Shown one piece after another: positions 24,256-33,362 of a stretch of 40,455 nucleotides of DNA. Origin of the DNA: Thermophagus sp052400625 (lineage in GTDB: Bacteria > Bacteroidota > Bacteroidia > Bacteroidales > Marinilabiliaceae); the NCBI GenBank assembly GCA_052400625.1, contig JBQTGH010000020.1; one strand, 5' to 3'. A program made the translations under genes and the position numbers. The notes beneath the pieces are model-generated. The model was given only the letters and a program-made list of their open reading frames with translations, searched no databases and was not told the DNA's origin. Every line of letters begins with the position of its first letter. The first letter of the stretch is position 1.

Positions 24256-25554
24256 ATGATAGAAGTAAAAATACCTAGCCCCGGAGAATCCATCACAGAG
24301 GTTGAAGTGGCCAATTGGCTCGTTGCTGATGGAGATTTGGTACATAAAGATCAGGATCTGGCAGAAATTGAATCCGATAAAGCCACACTGATCCTTAATG
24401 CACCTGAAAGCGGAAAAATTATTATTCAGGTAGAAGCCGGAACCACCGCAAAAGTAGGGTCCGTGGCCTGCCAAATAGATACTTCGGTGAAAGTGGAAGA
24501 TGCAAAAGCCGCGCCGACTGCGGAGGAGGAGGGTAAAGAGAAGGCTCTCATAAGTCCCAAAGGTTCTTCGGCGGTGTCGGAACCAACCGAAAAAGATCGA
24601 GGAACAACCAATTCAAAAGTTGAGAAAAAGGACCGAAAAGAGATAATTTCCGAAAACAATAAGAAAGTTAAAACCACCCCTCTGGCCAGAGAGAAGATGA
24701 AAGCTGCCGGCCTTTCGGTTGACGACATTGTTGAGGGACTCAGAAAACTTTCCGTTTCGGATGTGGATGCCGTCATTGAAGGATTGTCGTCAGACGCATC
24801 TCTCGGCGCTGAAGAGGAGGCTGTTAGAAGTGTGAAGCGGGAAAAGATGAGCCAGCTTCGTAAAAAGCTGAGTCAGCGACTCGTTAAGGTGAAAAATGAA
24901 ACAGCCATGCTTACCACCTTTAACGAGATCGATATGTCGGCAGTTATGGATATCCGAAAAAGGTATCAAAAACAATTTGTTGAAAAGCATGGACTGAAGC
25001 TGGGATTTATGTCCTTTTTTCTGAAAGCTTCCGCCCTGGCCCTTATGGGACGGCCAAAGGTTAACAGCATGATTGAGAATGAAGATATTGTCATACCTCA
25101 GTATGTGGATATTTCTGTGGCAGTACAGACGCCCAAGGGTTTAATGGTGCCGGTGATTAGAAATGTGGAGCGACAATCTCTTGCCAATCTCGAGATGGAA
25201 TTGAAGGAACTTGCCAATAAGGCCCGCTCAGGAAGAATCTCGCTGGAAGAGATGACCGGAGGAACTTTTACCATTACCAACGGAGGCGTGTTTGGTTCAA
25301 TGTTTTCAACACCCTTGATTAATCCGCCACAATCGGCCATCCTCGGTATGCACAACATCGTTGAACGACCTGTTGCGGTCAATGGAAGAGTGGAAGTCCG
25401 GCCAATTATGTATGTGGCATTGAGTTACGATCACCGTGTGATCGATGGAAAAGATTCGGTAGGCTTCCTGATGGATGTTAAGAAAATGATTGAAAACCCC
25501 GAAATGCTGTTGCATGGCGGTAAAAACCCCATGAATAGCTTATTGGAGTTATAG
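24256..25554 (+). CDS. sucB: 2-oxoglutarate dehydrogenase E2, dihydrolipoyl succinyltransferase
   Basis: E2 forms the core of the complex and passes succinyl from its lipoyl arm to CoA. The N-terminal lipoyl domain (about 1-75) carries the modified lysine K42 in IESDKATLIL. A charged linker follows (about 80-140). The C-terminal catalytic domain begins near residue 190 and ends with the active-site SYDHRVIDGKDS (H393, D397). The segment where the peripheral subunit-binding domain should be (about 138-175) begins TTPLAREKMKAAGLSVDDI. It is unusual because the canonical GTGxxGRxxxxD loop is replaced by a LRKLSVSDVDAVIEG stretch. The 432-residue length is typical. Confidence 0.94.
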   Translation: MIEVKIPSPGESITEVEVANWLVADGDLVHKDQDLAEIESDKATLILNAPESGKIIIQVEAGTTAKVGSVACQIDTSVKVEDAKAAPTAEEEGKEKALISPKGSSAVSEPTEKDRGTTNSKVEKKDRKEIISENNKKVKTTPLAREKMKAAGLSVDDIVEGLRKLSVSDVDAVIEGLSSDASLGAEEEAVRSVKREKMSQLRKKLSQRLVKVKNETAMLTTFNEIDMSAVMDIRKRYQKQFVEKHGLKLGFMSFFLKASALALMGRPKVNSMIENEDIVIPQYVDISVAVQTPKGLMVPVIRNVERQSLANLEMELKELANKARSGRISLEEMTGGTFTITNGGVFGSMFSTPLINPPQSAILGMHNIVERPVAVNGRVEVRPIMYVALSYDHRVIDGKDSVGFLMDVKKMIENPEMLLHGGKNPMNSLLEL

Positions 25555-25564
25555 AATTTCTATA

Positions 25565-25613
25565 GGACAGGGTAAATAACCATCGTTATTCGAGAGGTTA
25601 TCGTATCCTGTCC
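25565..25613. terminator. two-part hairpin between convergent sucB and DUF4293 gene
   Basis: GGACAGG (25565-25571) pairs with CCTGTCC (25607-25613), and inside it ATAACC (25576-25581) pairs with GGTTAT (25596-25601). It covers the tail-to-tail junction and overlaps the last codons of the minus-strand gene. No T-run follows on either side, so terminator function is uncertain. Confidence 0.35.
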
Positions 25614-26065
25614 ATTGATCTTACTAATGCTTCATCTTTGCCAATGGCACGAATGGCCAGAAATACCAATATCAGTGCTATGAGAGGAAAAACCAACGGC
25701 CAGTTGAATGAAAGGTCGGTGACATTAAGGTTTTTGGCACCGGTTTTTCCCAGGTAATAGATCAAGCCGGATAGACCCGGTAATAATCCCATATTTAATC
25801 CGCAAAGACGAATCTGTAACACCCTTTTTTTAAACAAGAAGATGGTGATGAATGATATTGCGGTTGCTGCTATGGTTAAAATAGAAAGAGCCATGGTGGG
25901 GACCACCAGTGTGGTCGTTGTTTCCGATTCTACCTTGAAAATTCCCTTCCAGGTTAATTCATAAAAACTATCCATGGTTGCCATGTCGGCAATGGTCATG
26001 AAAAACAGGGTGCCTGTGAGTAGAGCAGCCAAAAATAAATATACGGTTTGAATGCGTTGTATCAT
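25598..26065 (-). CDS. DUF4293 integral membrane protein
   Basis: The 155-residue protein has four hydrophobic helices, beginning MIQRIQTVYLFLAALLTG, which is the signature start of the DUF4293 family found in Bacteroidota. The function is unknown. The ATG at 26065 gives the family N-terminus; an upstream TTG (26086) would add seven polar residues. It converges on sucB with a 43-base gap. The topology is roughly two helical pairs with a polar loop after helix 1 (MADMATMDSF region) and a short basic C-terminus (MDRIR). Confidence 0.85.
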   Translation of the reverse strand: MIQRIQTVYLFLAALLTGTLFFMTIADMATMDSFYELTWKGIFKVESETTTTLVVPTMALSILTIAATAISFITIFLFKKRVLQIRLCGLNMGLLPGLSGLIYYLGKTGAKNLNVTDLSFNWPLVFPLIALILVFLAIRAIGKDEALVRSMDRIR

Positions 26066-26122
26066 TGTTGAATTCTTTTGATGCAAAAATATAAAATAGT
26101 TGGTGAAATCATCTTTTCTTAG

Positions 26123-26422
26123 AAAAAATGTGAGGTTCCGCCTCTTTTAGGGGTTTTATTTTTCGATTATTTTTTCTTATTTTGGAATTGCCCTGTTCAT
26201 TGTGGGGAATGTGTTAGACATGGGGACGGAGAATGGATTAAAAAGATTGGTGGATGGCGCGATAAGTGGTGCGATCTAAATGGTCATCGGGATGAAAAAG
26301 GATCGGGAAGCCCTGGCTATGGAGCATCTACATGGGTTGGAGATACAAAATCTGGGATCGGGCATTTTAAATTTAGAACTTGGTCATTCTGTTGGATTAA
26401 ACTAGAGTCAATAAACGAATAA
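26123..26422 (+). pseudogene. possible gene remnant, Trp/Gly-rich frame without a start
   Basis: A plus-strand frame stays open for about 99 codons up to TAA 26420-26422 but contains no ATG, GTG or TTG. Its translation looks protein-like rather than random: it is rich in Trp, Gly and Cys, with segments such as CPVHCGECVRHGDGEWI and SPGYGASTWVGDTKSG. I recognise no family. It may be the 3' end of a lost gene, a small frameshifted gene, or chance. It ends 10 bases before the uridine phosphorylase start. Confidence 0.25.
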
Positions 26423-26432
26423 ATTTAAAGAT

Positions 26433-27308
26433 ATGAGAAGGATAGAAGAATCGGAACTGATATTGAATCCCGACGGATCTGTTTTTCACTTGCATATAAA
26501 ACCAGGTGAATTGGCTGACAATATAATTTTGGTTGGCGATCCGGGGCGGGTTGATACCGTTGCCGGATTTTTTGACCACATTGATTTTGGCGCTGAAAAT
26601 CGTGAATTCGTGTTCCGTACCGGAAGCTATAAAGGAACAGGATTTACGGTCCTTTCCACAGGTATCGGTACCGACAATATTGATATTGTTCTTAATGAAC
26701 TGGATGCCCTAGTGAATGTAGACTTTAAAACCAGAACCGTTAAGGCAGAAAAAAAATCGTTGAATCTCGTGCGGATTGGAACTTCCGGTTCTTTGCAAAA
26801 GTCGCTTCCGGTCGATAGTTGGCTGTTGAGTAAAAAGGCCATTGGATTTGACGGATTACTCAATTTCTATGAAGGTGTTGAAACCATTTCAGATGTGGAA
26901 TTTGAGAAGGCATTGACCCAATATACCGGATGGTCGCCACGTCTTACGCGTCCTTATGTGGTTGAGGCCAATCAGGAGTTGGTTAATCGTTTGGCTGGCA
27001 CCAACCTACATGATGGAATAACTATTTCTGCTCCCGGATTTTATGGTCCTCAGGGACGAGTGATTCGACTTGTGTTGGAAAATCCAGACATAAACGAAAA
27101 GTTATCGGCGTTTCATTTTCAAGGAGACCAAATTACCAATTATGAAATGGAATGTTCGGCAATCTATGGTTTGTCAAAACTATTGGGTCATAAGGCGGCA
27201 ACGGTTTGTGCCATTATCGCCAACCGGAAGGCCGGAACATACAGTAAAGATTATAAGCATGGTATAAAAGCATTGATTCAGTATGTATTAGAACGTTTAT
27301 CCAAATAA
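26433..27308 (+). CDS. udp: nucleoside phosphorylase (uridine phosphorylase type)
   Basis: The 291-residue protein belongs to the PNP/UDP phosphorylase family, which cleaves a nucleoside with phosphate to give the free base and ribose-1-phosphate for salvage. The phosphate-binding start NIILVGDPGRVDTVAGFF, the STGIGTDNIDIVLNEL segment, the RIGTSGSLQ loop and the NYEMECSAIYGL ribose-contact region (with the Met-Glu pair) are all present. The later FHFQGDQITNYEMEC fits uridine rather than purine phosphorylases, but specificity is inferred. The next gene starts 12 bases downstream, so the two probably form an operon. Confidence 0.88.
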   Translation: MRRIEESELILNPDGSVFHLHIKPGELADNIILVGDPGRVDTVAGFFDHIDFGAENREFVFRTGSYKGTGFTVLSTGIGTDNIDIVLNELDALVNVDFKTRTVKAEKKSLNLVRIGTSGSLQKSLPVDSWLLSKKAIGFDGLLNFYEGVETISDVEFEKALTQYTGWSPRLTRPYVVEANQELVNRLAGTNLHDGITISAPGFYGPQGRVIRLVLENPDINEKLSAFHFQGDQITNYEMECSAIYGLSKLLGHKAATVCAIIANRKAGTYSKDYKHGIKALIQYVLERLSK

Positions 27309-27320
27309 GAGTTGTTTTCC

Positions 27321-28211
27321 ATGAGTATGGATACCCAAAAAATTAAAGCCCTAATCACTCTTCTGGATGATCCCAGTGAGGAAATTTTCAGTACTGTGGA
27401 AAATGAACTGCTGAAAGCAGAGGTGGATATTGTGCCGGAACTGGAAAAGATTTGGGAAACACAAGCCGATGGGGTTGTGCAAAGCCGACTTGAAAATATT
27501 ATCCATTCCCTGCAGTTTCGGGATGTGAAAAAGAGATTGCGGGAATGGAAAGCAACAGATGGTGAGGACTTGCTTACAGGGGTATGGTTAATTGCCAAAT
27601 ATCAGTATCCGGAATTAACCTATGAGGAAATTGATCGATCCATTGATAAATTAAGGAAAGATATTTGGCTGGAACTGAACGAACACCTTACCGCTTTGGA
27701 AAAGGTGCGCGTCATCAATCACATTCTTTTTGATGTTTACGGTTTTTCCAGAAATAACAGTAATCTTTTGGCGCCTCAAAACTCATTTATCTGCGACGTT
27801 ATTGATACCAGAAAAGGAAATGCCATTTCTTTGTCGATTATTTACGCAGAAATAGCGCAACGATTGGGAATGCCGGTTTATGGCGTTAATCTTCCTAAAA
27901 ACTATATTCTTGCCTATATGGATGAGCCGGAGCAGAGTAACCGTATCCGCCTAAGCGAAGATTCTTCGGTGCTTTTCTACATTAATCCCATTAATAAAGG
28001 TGCCGTGCTGGGACGGCGTGAGATTGAACAATTTATTAAACAGCAAAAGCTGGAAACCAATATGTCCTTTTTTAATCCCTGCTCCAACCTCGATACCATT
28101 AAACGGGTTTTAAATAATCTTTTATTGGCGTATGAACAAGTGGGGCAACAAAACAAGATTGAAGAGGTTAGAGAGTTGAGATTGGTTTTCAATGAAAATC
28201 AAAATGTGTAA
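27321..28211 (+). CDS. SirB1/transglutaminase-like family protein
   Basis: The protein is 296 residues from the ATG at 27321 (an in-frame TTG lies at 27312). The central part (NNSNLLAPQNSFICDVIDTR, then GNAISLSIIYAEIAQRLGMP, then YGVNLPKNYILAY) matches the Transglut_core2/SirB1 family, which is related to transglutaminase and cysteine-protease folds. The usual catalytic Cys position after the conserved GNPISLS-like motif is not obviously filled, so activity is doubtful. An N-terminal helical region precedes it, and the C-terminus (LNNLLLAYEQVGQQNKIEEV) resembles a TPR helix pair. The cellular role is unknown. It is probably co-transcribed with udp. The end of the gene abuts a dispersed repeat. 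Confidence 0.82.
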   Translation: MSMDTQKIKALITLLDDPSEEIFSTVENELLKAEVDIVPELEKIWETQADGVVQSRLENIIHSLQFRDVKKRLREWKATDGEDLLTGVWLIAKYQYPELTYEEIDRSIDKLRKDIWLELNEHLTALEKVRVINHILFDVYGFSRNNSNLLAPQNSFICDVIDTRKGNAISLSIIYAEIAQRLGMPVYGVNLPKNYILAYMDEPEQSNRIRLSEDSSVLFYINPINKGAVLGRREIEQFIKQQKLETNMSFFNPCSNLDTIKRVLNNLLLAYEQVGQQNKIEEVRELRLVFNENQNV

Positions 28212-28219
28212 GCTTGCGA

Positions 28220-28328
28220 ATGAAACGAGCATGACCAACGAAGTTTATCACAACAAGAGAATGTATAAAACTTATGATCATGCGAGTTCCATCAGACCAA
28301 TGATTTATCCTAATTTTATACTGATGAA
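28220..28328 (+). repeat. dispersed intergenic repeat, copy 1
   Basis: This copy shares three ordered blocks with 36038-36234: ATGAAACGAGCATGACCAA (28220-28238), GAGTTCCATCAGACCAAT (28284-28301) and TTTTATACTGATGAAA near 28313-28328. The first block and the CATGCGAGTTCCAT block are imperfectly inverse to each other, so the element could fold back on itself. Confidence 0.65.
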
Positions 28329-28422
28329 ATGTCGGGAGATTTTTCCCGATAAAAATGAAGCATCTCCATTTAAGGGTATGGAGAGCAGCATCTATCTGAA
28401 ATTCTAACGATTTATTGAAATT

Positions 28423-29874
28423 ATGAATAAAACTTTTGAGGGATTGTATCCGGAAAAGCTCTGGAAGTATTTCGGTGCCATTTGTGAGATTCCGCGACCG
28501 TCGGGACACGAAGAAAAGATTATCGATTGGTTATTGGCGTTTGCCAAAGAGAAAGGTTTAAAAGGCAAACGTGACGACGCAGGAAATGTGGTCATTTCAA
28601 AACCTGCCTATCGTGGTTATGAAGACAGACCTGTTGTGGTACTGCAATCGCATCTGGATATGGTTGGCGAGAAAAATCAGGACAAAAAACATGATTTTCT
28701 GAAAGATCCGATAACTCCTATACGGGATGGGGAGTGGATTAAAGCGGATGGGACTACCCTCGGTGCGGATGACGGCATCGGTATTGCGGCACAATTGGCA
28801 CTTTTGGCATCAGATGACGTGCCGCATGGGCCTTTGGAATGCTTATTCACAGTGGAAGAAGAGACCGGATTAACAGGTGCATTTTATCTGATGGATGATT
28901 TTTTGGAAGGAAGGATTCTTCTTAATCTGGATTCCGAAGATGAAGGTGAACTGTTTATTGGTTGCGCCGGAGGAATCGACACGGTAGCGCGGTTCCGTGC
29001 TGAGGTGGAAGAGGTGCCAGCCGGTCATATCGCATTGAACATTCAGGTGAAAGGACTTAAAGGTGGGCATTCAGGAGACGATATACATAAAGGATTGGGA
29101 AATGCCATTAAAATATTGGTCAGATACCTCTGGCAGATGGAGCGTGATTATGGGGTGCGTTTGGCTCGATTTGAAGGGGGAAACCTTCGGAATGCAATCG
29201 CCAGAGAAGCCTTTGCCACAGCATTGGTCCCATCAAAATATAAGGAAGAAGCGCGAGTGGTATTGAATTTCCTTGCCCATGATGTTCAGCAGGAATTGCG
29301 AAAAACAGATTCGGGAGTTAAGCTGGAATTGGGAACAACAGAGATGCCCGATAAGGTATTTACCAAAGACTTTCAACAGCGATTTTTAAATGCTTTGTAT
29401 GCTTGTCCCCATGGCGTTATGGCCTGGAGTCAGGAGATTGAAAATCTGGTGGAGACATCTACCAACCTGGCATCTGTGAAATATATTGATGATACATTGG
29501 TGATTTCAACCAGTCAGCGTAGCTCCGTGGAGAGTGCCCGAAACAATATCGCCAATATGGTGAGAAGCGTTTTTGAATTGGCTGGCGCCAGTGTGGAAAA
29601 TTCGGATGGCTATCCAGGCTGGGCTCCCAACTTGGACTCTCCTTTGCTGAAAGTTGCCGTTTCAACCTATCAGCAATTGTTTGATCAAAAACCTACGGTT
29701 AGAGCTATTCATGCCGGCCTGGAATGCGGCCTCTTTCTACAGAAATATCCTGACATGGATATGATTTCATTTGGCCCTACCATTAAAGGCGCTCATTCTC
29801 CCGACGAACGTTTGCATATTGAAAGTGTTCGGAAATTTTGGGATCACCTTCTTGTTATGCTGAAAAGTCTCTGA
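28423..29874 (+). CDS. pepD: aminoacyl-histidine dipeptidase (cytosol nonspecific dipeptidase)
   Basis: PepD is a cytoplasmic M20-family zinc peptidase that splits dipeptides, including Xaa-His. The 483-residue length is standard. The metal-site motifs are visible in order: VVLQSHLDMVGE (H77, D79), TTLGADDGIGIA (D116/D117), FTVEEETGLTGA (Glu pair at about 146-147), NLDSEDEGELFIGCAGG and, near the C-terminus, AIHAGLECGLF with a conserved His before SPDERLHIES. The dimerisation insertion (KGLKGGHSGDDIHKGLGNA) is also present. It starts at the ATG at 28423, downstream of a repeated intergenic element. A strong hairpin just past its stop lies inside the facing gene. Confidence 0.95.
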   Translation: MNKTFEGLYPEKLWKYFGAICEIPRPSGHEEKIIDWLLAFAKEKGLKGKRDDAGNVVISKPAYRGYEDRPVVVLQSHLDMVGEKNQDKKHDFLKDPITPIRDGEWIKADGTTLGADDGIGIAAQLALLASDDVPHGPLECLFTVEEETGLTGAFYLMDDFLEGRILLNLDSEDEGELFIGCAGGIDTVARFRAEVEEVPAGHIALNIQVKGLKGGHSGDDIHKGLGNAIKILVRYLWQMERDYGVRLARFEGGNLRNAIAREAFATALVPSKYKEEARVVLNFLAHDVQQELRKTDSGVKLELGTTEMPDKVFTKDFQQRFLNALYACPHGVMAWSQEIENLVETSTNLASVKYIDDTLVISTSQRSSVESARNNIANMVRSVFELAGASVENSDGYPGWAPNLDSPLLKVAVSTYQQLFDQKPTVRAIHAGLECGLFLQKYPDMDMISFGPTIKGAHSPDERLHIESVRKFWDHLLVMLKSL

Positions 29875-29887
29875 TTGTGATAACCAT

Positions 29888-30091
29888 TTAACTTCTTAAA
29901 GGGCGAAAAGTTTTAAATTCCGACTTTTGGCCCTTTTTGTATATGTCCTTTAGCAGTAAATCTTTGGCTTCACAAGAAGAGCAACCCCCACAAGCGTGCT
30001 TCTCTTTCGAAAAAATGGTTCTCCAGGCAGAGTAAATGGTATAGATAAACGCCCCAACAACCGTAACTACCGTTAAAATTTCCTGAATCAT
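29888..30091 (-). CDS. FeoB-associated Cys-rich membrane protein
   Basis: This small protein (67 residues) has one hydrophobic helix (about 7-24, VVTVVGAFIYTIYSAW) followed by a cysteine cluster CGGCSSC (C34, C37, C40). This is the FeoB-associated Cys-rich family, which is often encoded beside feoB; a role in ferrous iron transfer or FeoB function is proposed for such proteins but not established. It lies downstream of feoAB on the same strand, 245 bases away. It faces pepD tail to tail with a 13-base gap, and the pepD terminator stem is encoded within its last third. Confidence 0.88.
   Translation of the reverse strand: MIQEILTVVTVVGAFIYTIYSAWRTIFSKEKHACGGCSSCEAKDLLLKDIYKKGQKSEFKTFRPLRS
29900..29948 (+). 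terminator. pepD terminator embedded in the facing gene
   Basis: AGGGCGAAAAGT (29900-29911) pairs with ACTTTTGGCCCT (29933-29944), giving 11 of 12 pairs with one G-G mismatch, followed by TTTTT. It begins 26 bases after the pepD stop and overlaps codons near the C-terminus of the minus-strand FeoB-associated gene. Confidence 0.7.
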
Positions 30092-30336
30092 ATCGGTCTC
30101 TTCTTAAATGTTTACACTATTTCCCAAAACAAATAGAAAACGACTATGTTGTATTTTGTTTTGAGTTTGTTTTCATGCGCGGCCATGATTCGGTCCGCTT
30201 TTGGGTCCGGTCTTAAATTCTCCTGTTTTAAAAATCCCGGTTTTAATAGCCGGTTCTTTTTCCAAAAGAAATCAAAACCTCTCCTTTCATATCCTACAAA
30301 TTCTTACTCTTTCTGTATGCTGCTTCTTTTCCCGCT
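30092..30336. other. spacer between feoAB and its small partner gene
   Basis: No gene is supported in these 245 bases. Two short overlapping plus-strand frames look non-coding. A weak pairing between two CCGG blocks near 30237-30255 might act as a feoB terminator on the minus strand, but the stem is only four or five pairs. Confidence 0.4.
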
Positions 30337-32829
30337 CTATATCCACCATTGTCCCACCTGATAAACCAACAGAGAGAGCAAATAGGCCAATCCGGTGGTA
30401 TAAAAAATGGTAAACAAAGCCCACTTCCATGATCCGGTTTCTTTGCGAATAGCAGCAACCACTGCTACACAGGGGAAATAGACCAATGTAAATATCAGAA
30501 AGGAAATGGCTGTCAAAGGGGTAAAAACAGGTGTCCCATCTGTATAGGTGTCGTTTTTTATCTGTTCAATCAGCTGTTGATTCTCATTGGTGGACGTTTC
30601 ATCAGCCTGGTATAGGACCGCCATAGTGCTTACTACCACTTCTTTGGCAGCAATACCACTCAAAAGGCTGACTCCCATCTTCCAGTCAAAACCCAATGGA
30701 CGGATAGCCGGCTCAATTTTTTGACCGAGTTGTCCAATGTAACTGTTCTGCTGTCTTAATTGCTCTTGTAAATGGGTGATTTCTCCAATTTTCTTCTCTT
30801 TTTCTTGCTCCAGAATTATTTTTTCTTCAGCATTGGATGCATTGATCAGTGCATTATATTTTTGTTCAATCTCAGCCTTATTCTTGTTCAGCGCAACAGC
30901 TGCCTCGTCTTGCCGTGGGTAATATCCCAAAAACCAAATTATTATGGAAGCCACCATAATGACACCCCCCATTTTTTTCAGATATTGACGTCCTTTCGAC
31001 CACATGTGGCGCAAGGTGCTTTTAAGAGTGGGAAGTCTGTAGGGGGGAAGCTCCATGACAAAGGGTGTGTCGCTCTTTTTGAAAAGGAACCGTTTAAATA
31101 GTCGCGCTATAATCACCGCGAGAGTGATACCTGTTCCGTATAGGAGAAAAAGAACCGTGCCGGGGTGCTCCGAGAAAAAGGCACTGATAAAAATAATGTA
31201 AACAGGAAGTCGGGCACTACACGACATAAATGGATTGATCAAAATGGTCAGAATCCGATTATTGGGATCTTTGATGGTTCGGGTGGCCATAATTGCCGGT
31301 ACATTACATCCAAAACCCATGATGAGCGGAATGAACGATTGGCCATGCAATCCTATTTTATGCATGATCCGGTCCATTATGAATGCTGCTCTGGCCATAT
31401 ATCCCGTGTCTTCCATAAATGAAATAAAGAAAAACAATATCAGAATATTGGGAAGAAAAACGATGACACCACCGACACCACCAAGGATGCCATCTACGAT
31501 CAGATCGACAAATGGCCCTGACGGCAATGTTGACGAGGCCCACCCGGAAATCAGGGAAACCCCCGATTCGATCCAGTTCATAGGGTATTCTCCCAATCTG
31601 AATGTGGCTTGAAACATTAACCAAATGAAGAAAAAGAAGAAAGGAAAACCAAATAGTTTGTGGGTCAACACAGAATCAATCAGGTCAGTCTTCCTTCTAC
31701 GTTGTTGCGGATTCTCACGGTAGGTCTCTTTTAATGCACCGGCAATAAATCCATAACGAGCATCGGTAATGATGGTTTCGGTATCTTCCTGATAGATTTT
31801 TTCCAGTTTTCTGGATTGTTTTTGGGTCTCTGCCAGGATAGATGAATATTGAGGTGCAGCCAGTTCTTCAAGAAAAACATTATCTTTCTCTAGTAATTTA
31901 ATGGAAAGAAAGCGGGGTGAAATTTTACTACTTAATTCAGAATGTTGGGCAATTTCTTTTTCAATGGTTTCCAACCCCTTTTCAATAGGTGCTCCATAAT
32001 TGATTTTAGTGTGCCTGATGGTATCATTTTTTGCCTCATAGACATCCACCACCTTTTGGAATAATTCATTGATTCCGACCCCTTTTGAACCAATAGTAGG
32101 TACGAAGGGAATGCCCAGCATTTTACCCAGATGACGATAATCCAGTTTGTTGCCCCTTCTTTGAAGATCGTCGTACATGTTGAGGGCAATAATCGTTGGG
32201 ACATCCATATCTATCAGCTGGGTGGTCAGGTAAAGATTCCTTTCCAAATTGGATGCGTCAATAACATTGATGATAATATCCGGTACTTCCTGGCTTATGT
32301 GTTCCCTAACGTAAACTTCTTCCGGGCTGTAAGCCGAAAGGGAATAGGTGCCGGGTAGGTCTGAAACTTTTAAGGTGTATCCGTTATGAAAAAAGATCCC
32401 CGTTTTAACATCGATGGTTACTCCGCCGTAATTCCCGACATGTTCATTGGCTCCGCTGGCTTGATTAAAAATGGTGGTTTTTCCGCAGTTGGGATTCCCA
32501 ACAAGGGCTATGTTGATGGTTTTCCTTTTTTCGGTAGCTTTCTTCGTTAAGATTTCATCGGTAACATTGGTGTTAAAAAATTGAGGTTCAAAAGAATTTG
32601 CCATTTCTTTGGAGATGACCTCTACCATTCTGGCTTCATTCCTTCGAAGGGATATTTTGTAATCCATTACTTTGTACTCAATGGGATCTTTCAATGGGGC
32701 ATTTTTAATCACCTCTACCTTTTTGCCTTTCACAAAGCCCATTTCAATAATTCTTTTTCGGAAGGCCCCATGTCCTCTTACTTTTACAATAACCCCTTCC
32801 TGTCCGGTCGTTAATTCTGCAAGATTCAT
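30337..32829 (-). CDS. feoB: ferrous iron transporter, fused FeoA-FeoB
   Basis: This 830-residue fusion takes up Fe2+ across the inner membrane. Residues 1-75 are a FeoA SH3-like domain (MNLAELTTGQEGVIVKVRG, then RIIEMGFVKGKKVEV). The FeoB G domain begins near 105 with G1 GNPNCGKT (111-118), G2 around GNYGGVTIDVKTG, G3 DLPGTYSLS (157-165) and G4 as NMYD, where NKxD is classical but NMxD is usual in FeoB. The membrane part carries the first gate core FFFISFMEDTGYMARAAFIMD, then GFGCNVPAIMATRTI, and the second gate with SLLSGIAAKEVVVSTMA. The ATG at 32829 is chosen because the promoter lies immediately upstream; a TTG at 32898 would lie upstream of that promoter. Confidence 0.96.
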   Translation of the reverse strand: MNLAELTTGQEGVIVKVRGHGAFRKRIIEMGFVKGKKVEVIKNAPLKDPIEYKVMDYKISLRRNEARMVEVISKEMANSFEPQFFNTNVTDEILTKKATEKRKTINIALVGNPNCGKTTIFNQASGANEHVGNYGGVTIDVKTGIFFHNGYTLKVSDLPGTYSLSAYSPEEVYVREHISQEVPDIIINVIDASNLERNLYLTTQLIDMDVPTIIALNMYDDLQRRGNKLDYRHLGKMLGIPFVPTIGSKGVGINELFQKVVDVYEAKNDTIRHTKINYGAPIEKGLETIEKEIAQHSELSSKISPRFLSIKLLEKDNVFLEELAAPQYSSILAETQKQSRKLEKIYQEDTETIITDARYGFIAGALKETYRENPQQRRRKTDLIDSVLTHKLFGFPFFFFFIWLMFQATFRLGEYPMNWIESGVSLISGWASSTLPSGPFVDLIVDGILGGVGGVIVFLPNILILFFFISFMEDTGYMARAAFIMDRIMHKIGLHGQSFIPLIMGFGCNVPAIMATRTIKDPNNRILTILINPFMSCSARLPVYIIFISAFFSEHPGTVLFLLYGTGITLAVIIARLFKRFLFKKSDTPFVMELPPYRLPTLKSTLRHMWSKGRQYLKKMGGVIMVASIIIWFLGYYPRQDEAAVALNKNKAEIEQKYNALINASNAEEKIILEQEKEKKIGEITHLQEQLRQQNSYIGQLGQKIEPAIRPLGFDWKMGVSLLSGIAAKEVVVSTMAVLYQADETSTNENQQLIEQIKNDTYTDGTPVFTPLTAISFLIFTLVYFPCVAVVAAIRKETGSWKWALFTIFYTTGLAYLLSLLVYQVGQWWI

Positions 32830-32861
32830 ATATGTAGTGATACCTTTATCTTGAAATTTTT

Positions 32862-32892
32862 CAAAAGTACTTATAGTTCCATTACCCAACAA
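32862..32892 (-). promoter_or_regulatory. feoAB promoter
   Basis: On the minus strand TTG (32892-32890) is followed by a 20-base spacer and TACTTTTG (32869-32862), an exact match to the phylum consensus. Transcription would begin near 32856, about 27 bases before the ATG at 32829. I could not recognise a convincing Fur box. Confidence 0.65.
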
Positions 32893-33362
32893 TACCAATT
32901 ATTGGGGATTTTTATTTTTTAACCTTCAAACAGGTGTAATATTGACAGAAGTTGGAAAAAGAAGTGACGAAACGGCAGAATGGAGGAATTAAACATAAAA
33001 GGATTCCGTTCGTTATACTAAAGCCCAAACCTATGTGATGCTTTGTTCGTAGAACTGTGTGTCTATTTATTGGTCATGACAAAGATTGCCTTTGGGGGGA
33101 TAAAAGGTTTTTGAACGTATGAGAAAAAGAAAATTCATTTGTTGGTGGAATTTTTCTTTTATGAATAGATGGTAAGTGGTTTATAAAATAATTCTTGTTT
33201 AAGAATCTATTCATATATTGTAGAATAATATAGTTCAATCGGGTTATAAAAAGTAATCTGCCGTACAAGGAAGAGCTGGCTTCAACGATTATGAGCATGG
33301 ATTGGGGAAGGAATTTGGTAAGATAATTGATAGGTCTAGCAAAAATAAAATAAAGGAACGCC
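32893..33362. other. intergenic region, no gene seen
   Basis: A minus-strand frame (33074-33364) is open for 96 codons but reads as hydrophobic/aromatic low-quality sequence, has no recognisable motif, and is head-on with the next gene. I see no RNA or repeat. Confidence 0.5.
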
